NCBI GenBank assembly: GCA_002440065.1
Contig: DJRK01000002.1
Location: forward strand, 1 to 20,058
Reading direction: 5' to 3'
Source of the DNA: Atopobium sp. UBA6362
GTDB lineage: Bacteria > Actinomycetota > Coriobacteriia > Coriobacteriales > Atopobiaceae
DNA length: 20,058 bases
Position numbers and translations under genes: made by a program. Positions 13,732 through 20,058 of the stretch are shown here, one piece after another. The stretch's first letter is position 1, and every line of letters begins with the position of its first letter. A model generated the notes under the pieces. It was not told where the DNA came from and made no database searches. It saw only the letters and a list, made by a program, of their open reading frames with translations.

Positions 13732-15018
13732 TTAGCGGACGGCGCGCAGGATCTGGCAGCGGACGTTCTGGGAACCGCCGAAGCCGCGGACGAAGGTGGT
13801 GTCGGGGCGACGCGCCATCTGGGTGGCGCCGGCCTCGCCGCGCATCTGCTTCACGGCCTCGTAGATGTCGGCCAGGCCGGAGGCGCCGTGGGCGTGGCCG
13901 AAGTTGCAGCGGCCGCCGTGGGGGTTGATGGGCTTGTCGCCGTCGTAGGCGGTGCGGCCGTCGATGGCGTACTGCCAGGCCTCGCCGCGCGGGATGTAGC
14001 CGCACTCCTCTGCCGAGACGATCTCGGAGGCGAGGAAGAAGTCGTTGCACATGAAGAGGTCGATCTCGTCGGGCGAGACGCCGGTGAGCTCGTAGACCTG
14101 CTGGGCGGCGACCTTCGTGGCCCAGTGCTCGTTGTGCACGAGGCCGGCCTCGACGGCGGAGGCGCCGGTGCCCAGGACCTCGACGGGGGTGTGGGGCACG
14201 CCCATGGCCAGGGCCTTCTCGGTCGGCATGACCACGAGAGCGGCCGCGCCGTCGCACTTCTTCTCGAAGCCGGTGGTGCGCAGGTACTGGGTGACCTTGG
14301 GGTTGTAGTAGGACTTGAGGTACTCGTCGGCGGAGTCGAAGCCGTTCGCGGCGGCGTCCTCCTCGACGGTGGTCTCGTACCACGCGAGCGGGTTCTTCAC
14401 GGCGCCGCGGCGCAGGCTCTTCGTGAGGCCGTTCAGCGCGTCGTCGATCTGCTCGGCGTCCAGGTCGTATTGCATGGAGTACTCGTTGATCCAGTTGTCG
14501 AAGGATACGCCGAAGGCGCCGTCGAGCGGACGTCCGTAGGCGCGGTCGTAGATCTTGTCGAGCGACGGAATCATGACGGAGAGCGGGAAGTCCTGGCGGA
14601 TGTGGCTCGGCTGGTGCTCCACGGGAAGCGTGGAGGCCAGGTCGCAGGCGCCGGAGAGGACGACGTCGTAGGTCCCTGAGGCGACGGCCATGACGGCCTG
14701 CTCGAGCGCGACGTAGCCGGTGCAGCAGGCCTCGGAGTGGTGGACGGAGCCCTTGGCGCGCATGCCGATCCAGTCGGCCACCTGCATGTTCGGCGTGATG
14801 CAGTCGCCCACGAGGTAGGGGTTCGCGCTGCCGTGGTAGAAGAAGTCGACGTCGCGCGGCTCGAGGCCGGCGTCGGCGATGGCCTCGAGGGCCGCGTAGC
14901 CGAAGGCCTCGCCCTCGCCGATGCCCTGGGTCTCGGGGTGGGTCTCGAAGTCCTTGAACGGGGTGCAGCCCACACCGACGATGGACACGCTGCGCGCATT
15001 CTTGCCAAGCTTGACCAT
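13732..15018 (-). CDS. Thiolase-fold enzyme (SCP-x type), DUF35 partner
   Basis: A 428-residue thiolase superfamily protein. The nucleophile region reads HHSEACCTGYVALEQAV, with Cys98 aligned to the catalytic cysteine and an extra Cys99. CDGAAALVVM (255-264) and CNDFFLASEI (324-333) are SCP-x/nonspecific lipid-transfer features, and GGRCNFGHAHGASG (368-381) supplies the catalytic His375 in place of GHPxGASG. The C-terminal Cys-containing CxGxG motif is missing; RGFGGSQNV (411-419) stands there. It could thus be a biosynthetic or degradative beta-ketoacyl thiolase, or a retro-aldolase like Ltp2. The ATG at 15018 has AAGGA nine bases upstream. It is the first gene of a five-gene operon. Its substrate is unknown. 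Confidence 0.9.
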   Translation of the reverse strand: MVKLGKNARSVSIVGVGCTPFKDFETHPETQGIGEGEAFGYAALEAIADAGLEPRDVDFFYHGSANPYLVGDCITPNMQVADWIGMRAKGSVHHSEACCTGYVALEQAVMAVASGTYDVVLSGACDLASTLPVEHQPSHIRQDFPLSVMIPSLDKIYDRAYGRPLDGAFGVSFDNWINEYSMQYDLDAEQIDDALNGLTKSLRRGAVKNPLAWYETTVEEDAAANGFDSADEYLKSYYNPKVTQYLRTTGFEKKCDGAAALVVMPTEKALAMGVPHTPVEVLGTGASAVEAGLVHNEHWATKVAAQQVYELTGVSPDEIDLFMCNDFFLASEIVSAEECGYIPRGEAWQYAIDGRTAYDGDKPINPHGGRCNFGHAHGASGLADIYEAVKQMRGEAGATQMARRPDTTFVRGFGGSQNVRCQILRAVR

Positions 15019-15121
15019 AGTTCACATCCTTATCTAAGAAGGGGCGTGCTCTCTATGGCTTGAATGCTATTTCGAGGGGCTTTTGCGAGGAAGAACAACG
15101 CGGCGGCCCGCGTGTCTTCGC

Positions 15122-15174
15122 ATGGGACGGATTAGCTTTGTGTGTCCCATTGCACAGGTAGATGGTGCTGTGCA
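15122..15174. promoter_or_regulatory. Two adjoining dyads upstream of the thiolase operon
   Basis: ATGGGAC (15122-15128) pairs with GTCCCAT (15144-15150). Directly next to it, TGCACAG (15151-15157) pairs with CTGTGCA (15168-15174). They lie 105-155 bases before the thiolase ATG, within reach of its promoter. They may be binding sites for the TetR or PucR regulator encoded next door, or stems in the leader RNA. The remaining part of 15019-15394 shows no gene. Confidence 0.5.
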
Positions 15175-15258
15175 GAGCCTCAAGTGATTCGCCGTTCGGC
15201 GCTTCTTTGCTACCGTTCGCCCTTGCCCGGCAAAAAGCCGCCGCTCCTTGGCCCACCT

Positions 15259-15332
15259 GCAAAGAAAACCCGTCTCCTGGGCGTCGAGCAACGAAGCGGG
15301 GCTCGACGCTCCAAGGGGGCGGGTTTCTTTGC
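15259..15332 (-). terminator. Large two-part hairpin, probable tetR terminator
   Basis: The outer stem is GCAAAGAAACCCG-like (15259-15272, one extra A) with CGGGTTTCTTTGC (15320-15332). The inner stem is GCGTCGAGC (15281-15289) with GCTCGACGC (15301-15309). On the minus strand it ends in GGGTTTTCTTTG. It follows the tetR stop by about 60 bases and would insulate the thiolase operon. Confidence 0.65.
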
Positions 15333-15394
15333 GGCAAGTCTCTTTGCAAGAAGCGAAAGCACGCGGCGCCGGCAGCGGTCGACGACCGCTCTCC

Positions 15395-16009
15395 CTACTT
15401 CTCGAACGGCGCGTGGGCGGGCTTCTGGCCCCCGTCGTCCAGGAAGAACGGCGCGTAGAAAAGCCGGTTCAGGATCGCGGCCACCTCCTCGGGCGCGGTG
15501 TCGGGCCGCTCCTCGAGCCAGTACTGGATCACGTTGTGATGCCCGGCGAGGACGAACGCCAGGTAGAAGTCGCGGTTATCGGTCGAACCCGGCACGTCGG
15601 CCAGGCGCTCGCGGAAGTGGTCGTGCATGAGGACCGTCGCCTTATGGATGAACTGCGGGTCGCCGTGGGGGCCGTTCAGCGCCACGATCTTGTCCCTGCG
15701 CTCGGAGAGCAGCTCCATGCGCCGGATCATCGTGGGCGTGGGGTCGAGCTCCGACTGCCCAAAGCGCGCCTTCAACGCGTAGCTGTTGATGTCATGCATG
15801 TTCGCCAGCAGGTCCGTCTCGAAGCCCTTAACCACGGCGTCCACCGAATCGAAGTGCCGGTAGAAGGTCGACCGGCTGATCCCCGCCGCCCGCACGACCT
15901 CGGCCACGCCGATCCTGGGGATGTCGGTCGTCTCCATGAGCGAGAAGACCGCGTCCTCGATACGCTCGTCCACCGAATCGCGCCTCTTGTCTCTTCCCCA
16001 CGCCGTCAT
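15395..16009 (-). CDS. TetR/AcrR family transcriptional regulator
   Basis: A 204-residue TetR-type repressor. The N-terminal DNA-binding domain runs from about residue 12 to 58, with the HTH VAEVVRAAGISRSTFYRHFDS (35-55). A helical ligand domain follows (MELLSERRDKIVALNG, FYLAFVLAGHHNVIQYWL). The C-terminal part resembles TetR members with the TetR_C_8-like dihydroxyacetone-kinase-regulator layout, though I cannot verify this. The ATG at 16009 has only a distant AAAGG, so the start is slightly uncertain; a longer open frame extends into the pucR gene without homology. It lies between the thiolase operon and a divergent PucR gene, so either may be its target. A TATGGT hexamer (16041-16036) could be its -10 box. 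Confidence 0.88.
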   Translation of the reverse strand: MTAWGRDKRRDSVDERIEDAVFSLMETTDIPRIGVAEVVRAAGISRSTFYRHFDSVDAVVKGFETDLLANMHDINSYALKARFGQSELDPTPTMIRRMELLSERRDKIVALNGPHGDPQFIHKATVLMHDHFRERLADVPGSTDNRDFYLAFVLAGHHNVIQYWLEERPDTAPEEVAAILNRLFYAPFFLDDGGQKPAHAPFEK

Positions 16010-16098
16010 CGCGCACCAGCCTTTCCAAATCGTGTACCATAGCGCGCCGATGGCCGGCGCCTCGCGAGGGGACGGGCGCCAAAGGGAGAGGGGCTGCG

Positions 16099-17415
16099 AT
16101 GGAACAAGGTCGAACGAGTATCCAAGAAACAAACGAGCGCCTGGTCAAGGCCCTTCTTTCCAACCAAGGGCTCCCCCGGCTCACACAGGTCGCCCACGAG
16201 GAACTCGGAAACCCCGTGCTGGTCGTGGACCCCACCTATAGAAACATCGCCCGCGCCGGGTTCGAGCTCGACGACGCCGACGACTCCCCCTTCGCCCGCT
16301 TGACGCGCGAGGAGACCGCGGGCGACGACGTCGTGCACGAGGAGGGCCTGCGCTACATCGTGGACTCCGGCATGGACGAGGAGCTCGCGCGCACCCAGGG
16401 CCCCGTCCTTCGCCACAACGACGTCTACGAGCTCGACACGCTCACGCAGTCCGTGACGCTTCGCGGCGTCGTGCTCGGGCACGTGATGGCGATCGCGCGT
16501 AACCGCCCCTTCAGCGACCGGGACCGCGAGGTCTTCTCGTTCTACGCCGAGCTCGTGGGCCAGGAGCTGCAGAAGGGCAACCTCTACTGGATGCGCGAGG
16601 ACCAGGCGGGCCCGTATTTCCTGGCGAGGCTCCTGGACGACGAGCAGCCCAACCCCATCTCGTGCGCGCGCAACATGAAGCTCGTGGGGTTCTCCCCCTT
16701 GCCGTCGCTCTTCGTCGTGTGCCTCAAGCGACGCGAGGGCGGCCTCGACGCCCGCGCCGCCGACAGCGTGCGCGGCCAGCTCAGGCCCTTCTTCCACCAC
16801 AGCATCGCCACGCTCTACCACGGCGAGCTCGTCGTGCTCGTGAGCCGCGCGAAGAGCTCGCAGCTCCCCCAGGAGGACGAGGCGTTCCTCGCGCGCGCGG
16901 CGGCCGCCAACAACCTGCTCGTGGGCATCAGCAACGAGTTCACCGAGGCCACGGACGTGCGGGCGCACCTGAGCCAGGCCGACAGCGCGGTCCGCTACGG
17001 CTCGGCCTACACCAAGGTGCTCGAGGACACCCACGTGTACCGCTACTGCGAGTACACCTATATGGAGATGCTCGACATCTGCAACGACCACGTGAACCTC
17101 CTCAACTACTGCCACCCCGCGATCTGGGCCCTGTGGGAGCACGACCAGGAGCACGGAAGCGAGCTGCTCGAGACGCTCTTCGCCTTCATGCAGAACAGCT
17201 GCAACACGGCGCGGACGGCGCAGCTCCTCACCCTGCACAAGAACACCCTGCTCTACCGCCTGAACCGCATCAAGGAGATCTGCAACAACGACCTGGGCTC
17301 AGGCGAGGACCTTTTCCTCTTCCACCTCTCCATCAGGACCCTGCTCTACCTCGGGCTCTTTGAGACGCGGACGAAGCCCAGGACGAGCGCTGACCTCCAC
17401 CTGTCGCAGGACTAG
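16099..17415 (+). CDS. PucR/CdaR-type transcriptional activator
   Basis: A 438-residue regulator. Residues 30-160 look like a sensory domain (QVAHEELGNPVLVVDPTYRN, then SVTLRGVVLGHVMAIARNRP) of GAF-like appearance. A middle domain (about 190-320) is of the CdaR GGDEF-like type (LFVVCLKRREG, GELVVLVSR, LLVGISNEFT, YTKVLEDTHVYRY). The C-terminus carries the PucR helix-turn-helix NTARTAQLLTLHKNTLLYRLNRI (369-391). Such regulators usually activate small-molecule catabolic genes in response to a substrate. The ATG at 16099 has AGAGGGG six bases upstream. It is divergent from tetR, and the flavoprotein gene converges on it. The likely targets are the thiolase operon or the flavoprotein, by position only. 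Confidence 0.87.
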   Translation: MEQGRTSIQETNERLVKALLSNQGLPRLTQVAHEELGNPVLVVDPTYRNIARAGFELDDADDSPFARLTREETAGDDVVHEEGLRYIVDSGMDEELARTQGPVLRHNDVYELDTLTQSVTLRGVVLGHVMAIARNRPFSDRDREVFSFYAELVGQELQKGNLYWMREDQAGPYFLARLLDDEQPNPISCARNMKLVGFSPLPSLFVVCLKRREGGLDARAADSVRGQLRPFFHHSIATLYHGELVVLVSRAKSSQLPQEDEAFLARAAAANNLLVGISNEFTEATDVRAHLSQADSAVRYGSAYTKVLEDTHVYRYCEYTYMEMLDICNDHVNLLNYCHPAIWALWEHDQEHGSELLETLFAFMQNSCNTARTAQLLTLHKNTLLYRLNRIKEICNNDLGSGEDLFLFHLSIRTLLYLGLFETRTKPRTSADLHLSQD

Positions 17416-17488
17416 CCGAGAAGAGCGCTACGCCTTGCATCAACCCTTTGCGCAAGCAAACCAAATAAGCGCAGCCAAACGCAAAGAA

Positions 17489-17522
17489 GCCCGTGCCCGG
17501 AGTCGTTGCTCCGGGCACGGGC
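17489..17522 (-). terminator. Terminator between the convergent flavoprotein and pucR genes
   Basis: GCCCGTGCCCGGAG (17489-17502), loop TCGTTG and CTCCGGGCACGGGC (17509-17522) form a perfect 14-bp stem. On the minus strand it is followed by TTCTTTGCGTTTGG, so it mainly serves the flavoprotein gene 18 bases upstream. It may also stop pucR transcripts. Confidence 0.85.
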
Positions 17523-17540
17523 GCGAATCTCTCGGGGGCG

Positions 17541-18533
17541 CTAGTCTCGCTTGATCTCCAGCGTGGGGAACTCCATCTTGGCGTACTTCTCCATGAGGGG
17601 CTTCACCTCGTCCATGTGGGCGAAGAACTCGTCGCGCGTCTTGTTGATCTCGTTCAGGTGCTCGGCGCGGGCCTTGTCGTCGTTGCGGTCGCGGATGAGG
17701 CCGTTCTCGGCGATTTTGAGCTTGGGGCGACCGGTCTTCTCGTCGGTGACGATGTCGCCGCCGGCGCCGCAGACGGCGCACTCCCACGGGAACTCGACGC
17801 CGTCCCAGTGCTTGTCGCCGGGGTAGACGAGCGAGCTGTGGCAGTTGGGGCACACGCCGTCGTCGGGGTCGCCGAGCCAACCGCGCTCCTCGACCGGGGT
17901 CTGGATCGCCTTGACGATGTTCTCGCCCATCTTGTGGGCGCGGGCCAGCTGGCCGCCCCACTCCTTGTCCTCGCCCCAGACGAGCGCGTTGCCGGGACGG
18001 CCGTCGCGCTGCGCCATGTAGCGGTCCACGACCTGCATGGACATGGTGAACATGGTCGCCTGAAGGCTCTCGAGCGCGAGGGACTGCCAGTCGTGCATGG
18101 AGCCGCCGACGCTGATGAGGCCGGCCACGGTGTGCGGGTTCTCCTTGACCTCGCCGATGGCGAGGAGGAACGAGAGCTCATAGGCCAGGAAGCGCTGGGC
18201 CAGGCGCGTGTAGACGGAGCTCGGCGTGAGGTCGTAGGTGGGGACCGAGAAAATCACGCCCTGGCAGGTCTGGATCTCGCGGATGATGGCGTCCACGTCG
18301 TCCTTGTTCTTGAGCACGCAGCCGTTGTACTTCTTCTGGAGGCCGGCGCCGACCTTGCCCATCTGCATGGTGCAGCCCTCGCAGCCGGTGCAGGGAAGGA
18401 TGTTGTAGTCGAAGAGGTTGATGAGCTCGACCTCGCCGCCGGCGTCCTGGACGGCGCAGAGCGCCTCCTTGGCCAGCATCTCGCCGTTGCCCCCGTGCCT
18501 GCCCGCGCAGACGGCCATGACCTTAAAAGACAT
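17541..18533 (-). CDS. Cysteine-rich flavodoxin-fold oxidoreductase with C-terminal zinc ribbon
   Basis: A 330-residue protein of the NADPH-dependent FMN reductase/iron-sulfur flavoprotein superfamily. The flavodoxin core begins FKVMAVCAGRHGGNGEMLAKE with the FMN phosphate loop, and SVPTYDLTPSSVYTRLAQRF matches the second flavin loop. A compact cysteine cluster (Cys48, 51, 54 and later Cys72: CTGCEGC...NGC) resembles the 4Fe-4S motif of iron-sulfur flavoproteins, with a longer spacer. The C-terminal part adds CPNC (228-231) and CAVC (252-255), a rubredoxin- or zinc-ribbon-like module, then a charged helical tail. It is probably a cytoplasmic electron-transfer or substrate-reducing enzyme. The ATG at 18533 has GAGGAG six bases upstream. 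Its redox partner is unknown. Confidence 0.82.
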   Translation of the reverse strand: MSFKVMAVCAGRHGGNGEMLAKEALCAVQDAGGEVELINLFDYNILPCTGCEGCTMQMGKVGAGLQKKYNGCVLKNKDDVDAIIREIQTCQGVIFSVPTYDLTPSSVYTRLAQRFLAYELSFLLAIGEVKENPHTVAGLISVGGSMHDWQSLALESLQATMFTMSMQVVDRYMAQRDGRPGNALVWGEDKEWGGQLARAHKMGENIVKAIQTPVEERGWLGDPDDGVCPNCHSSLVYPGDKHWDGVEFPWECAVCGAGGDIVTDEKTGRPKLKIAENGLIRDRNDDKARAEHLNEINKTRDEFFAHMDEVKPLMEKYAKMEFPTLEIKRD

Positions 18534-18558
18534 AGTTGCTCCTCTCCAGAGCCCTCGG

Positions 18559-18578
18559 GCGCGGGCCCCCGCCCGCGC
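18559..18578 (-). other. GC hairpin in the flavoprotein leader
   Basis: GCGCGGGC (18559-18566), a CCCC loop (18567-18570) and GCCCGCGC (18571-18578) lie 26 bases before the flavoprotein ATG. It is too far from the ribosome site to cover it, and may be an operator or a stabilising 5' stem. Confidence 0.5.
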
Positions 18579-18783
18579 ATCATGGGGAAACTCTATGCCT
18601 GGCAAGAGGCGCGTTCACCGTCTGCGCAGACGAGGTAGCGGGCCTGGGCGGGCCGGGCTTTGTGCGGCTTCACGAAGCAACGCGATGTCAAGGGAACGTA
18701 AAGGTATCGAGAGACCTATTGGGAGCCCTTGGACGGGAGTAAGCTATCCTGCGAAGCTTAAGCAACAGACGTCGGGAGCCCCT

Positions 18784-19881
18784 ATGATCGGAGACCTTGG
18801 ATTCGAACTCACCAACGATGCCCTCGGGGACAAGGAGCACAGGTCCGCGGCACTTGCCGGGGTGGCCAAATGCGTGCTCGGGAACATCGAGCGCGCCTAC
18901 CCCGTCTCGGAGCGCCAGACGCTCAACTCCGACGACGACCTCGAGCTCCCCCGCCACCGCTTCCCCGCCTTCTACGGCTCGTTCGACTGGCACTCGTGCG
19001 TGCACTCGCACTGGACGCTCGTGAGGATGCTCCGCAAGGGGTGCCTGCCCGCCCAGCTCGAGTACGAGGCGGCGGCGCAGCTCGGCCGCACCTTCTCGCC
19101 GGAGCTCATCGGGGCCGAGGCCGAGAGCTGGCGCACCAAGGTCCCCGCCTACGAAGAGAAGCCCTACGGCTGGACATGGTTCCTCGAGCTCGACGCCGAG
19201 CTCGGGAGGCTCGCCTCGCAGGAGGGCAACGCCTACAGCGCCCTAGCCCGCGAATGGCGCGAGGCCGCGGCAGGCCTCACGGCCGAGATGCGCAGGCGCG
19301 TGGACGCGTGGCTCTCGAGCATAGCCGTCGCGGCGCGCACCGGCACGCACCCCGATACCGCCTGGAACCTGGCCATGACCTGGGACTACGCGCGCTCCAT
19401 GAACGACGACGGGCTCAAGGCGCTCGTTGAGGAGACGGCTCGCAGGCTCTACGGCCGCGACCGCCTGGCCCCCGTGGCCTACGAGCCCAACGCCGACACG
19501 TTCACCTCGGCGATCATGAACGAGGCGGCGTGCATGGCGCGCTGCCTGCCCGCGGACGAGTTCGCCACGTGGCTCGAGTGCTTCTTCCCGCAGCTCTTCG
19601 ACGGCCGCTTCGAGTCGCCGCTCGTGCCCGACATGCCCGGCCGCTGGAACGGCGAGGGCTACCTCGAGGTGCACCAGGTCGCGCTACCCACGTCGAAGGG
19701 CCTCGCCGCCCGCGACGTCGCGTCGGCGCTCACGGGAAGCGACGCGGCGGCGGCCCGCGAAGCGCTCGTGGGCGAGGCTTCCCGCTGGCTCGTCCAGGGC
19801 GTCGAGGACGTGCAGCTGAGCGGCTACCTCGCCGAGCACTGGGTAGGGAGCTTCGTCTGCGCGGCCCTTCTCGGCGCCTAA
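18784..19881 (+). CDS. DUF2891 family protein
   Basis: A 365-residue soluble protein. I recognise the DUF2891 pattern: FPAFYGSFDWHSCVHSHWTLVRML (about residues 60-83), KPYGWTWFLELDAEL, a helical repeat-like middle (DTAWNLAMTWDYAR), EPNADTFTSAIMNEAACMARCLP and HQVALPTSKGLAARDVA. The WHSCVHSHW and YGWTW segments look like an alpha/alpha-barrel active-site rim, as in some glycan-processing enzymes, but no function is established as far as I know. The ATG at 18784 has GGGAG six bases upstream; the longer open frame extends into the flavoprotein leader without homology. It ends 72 bases before a strong terminator and appears monocistronic. Confidence 0.82.
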   Translation: MIGDLGFELTNDALGDKEHRSAALAGVAKCVLGNIERAYPVSERQTLNSDDDLELPRHRFPAFYGSFDWHSCVHSHWTLVRMLRKGCLPAQLEYEAAAQLGRTFSPELIGAEAESWRTKVPAYEEKPYGWTWFLELDAELGRLASQEGNAYSALAREWREAAAGLTAEMRRRVDAWLSSIAVAARTGTHPDTAWNLAMTWDYARSMNDDGLKALVEETARRLYGRDRLAPVAYEPNADTFTSAIMNEAACMARCLPADEFATWLECFFPQLFDGRFESPLVPDMPGRWNGEGYLEVHQVALPTSKGLAARDVASALTGSDAAAAREALVGEASRWLVQGVEDVQLSGYLAEHWVGSFVCAALLGA

Positions 19882-19952
19882 AGTACGGCAGCCGGGATTT
19901 CTCGGCGCTCGAAACAGCTCCAAGCTCGGGCCCCCATCCCGACCCCCAAATC

Positions 19953-20002
19953 GAAAGTGAAGGCTGCACAATCAAATTGCAGCCTTCACTTTCCCCGTTT
20001 TT
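19953..20002 (+). terminator. Intrinsic terminator of the DUF2891 gene
   Basis: GAAAGTGAAGGCTGCA (19953-19968) and TGCAGCCTTCACTTTC (19978-19993) form a 16-bp stem around a nine-base loop, followed by CCCGTTTTT. The arm sequence recurs in the next hairpin. Confidence 0.88.
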
Positions 20003-20006
20003 GCCC

Positions 20007-20043
20007 AAACGCCCCTTTGTGCAGCCTTCACAAAGGGGCGTTT
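20007..20043 (+). repeat. Second hairpin sharing the GTGCAGCCTTCAC motif
   Basis: AAACGCCCCTTTGTG (20007-20021) pairs with CACAAAGGGGCGTTT (20029-20043), a perfect 15-bp stem ending in four T residues. Its tip, GTGCAGCCTTCAC (20019-20031), repeats the arm of the preceding terminator, and GTGAAGACTT follows at the window edge. It may be a tandem terminator or part of a dispersed repeat. Confidence 0.75.
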
Positions 20044-20058
20044 TGAATGTGAAGACTT

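Noticed and set aside
13224..15272. Similarity of CAAAGAAAAC segments at 13224 and 15260 as a shared operator
   Set aside because: The match is only about 11 bases of low complexity, and the second copy is the arm of a hairpin terminator.

Overview
The window looks like chromosomal DNA of a high-GC anaerobic actinobacterium, most likely of class Coriobacteriia (Olsenella/Atopobiaceae-like). The basis is the strong G/C third-position bias, the fermentative gene content (FucO-type alcohol dehydrogenase, phosphate acyltransferase plus butyrate kinase, a Lys-type phosphofructokinase) and lysine synthesis by the acetylated (DapH) branch. The genus is an inference. No tRNA, rRNA, CRISPR array, transposase or phage gene was seen.

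Layout. 1-335 (-): N-terminal part of a FucO-like iron alcohol dehydrogenase, running off the left edge. 572-4238 (-): a lysine operon, lysA-dapA-dapB-dapH, preceded by a lysine riboswitch (4300-4463) and closed by a long hairpin terminator (463-531). 4579-5730 (+): a divergent M20 peptidase. 5864-6082 (-): a small AT-richer orphan gene. 6232-7101 (+): a LysR regulator. 7122-7259: a large inverted repeat. 7408-7614 (-): tatA. 7741-8157 (-): a small gene interrupted by an in-frame TGA. 8255-10060 (+): 6-phosphofructokinase followed by an MgtC-family membrane protein, with a strong terminator. 10165-10563 (-): a four-helix membrane protein.

The most interesting part is 10812-18533. On the minus strand, thiolase, OB-fold/zinc-ribbon protein (DUF35), acyl carrier protein, phosphate acyltransferase and butyrate kinase follow one another in the order of a pathway. 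A TetR gene lies upstream. A divergent PucR-type activator and a cysteine-rich flavoprotein with a zinc ribbon lie beyond it. I read this as an energy-yielding acyl-thioester module: C-C cleavage or condensation by the thiolase/OB-fold pair, phosphorolysis to an acyl phosphate, then ATP formation by the kinase. The carrier protein in the middle is unusual for such a route. The substrate is unknown and the pathway is a hypothesis.

18784-19881 (+) is a DUF2891 protein, followed by a repeat-rich double hairpin at the right edge. Most other long open frames, on both strands, are shadows caused by high GC.
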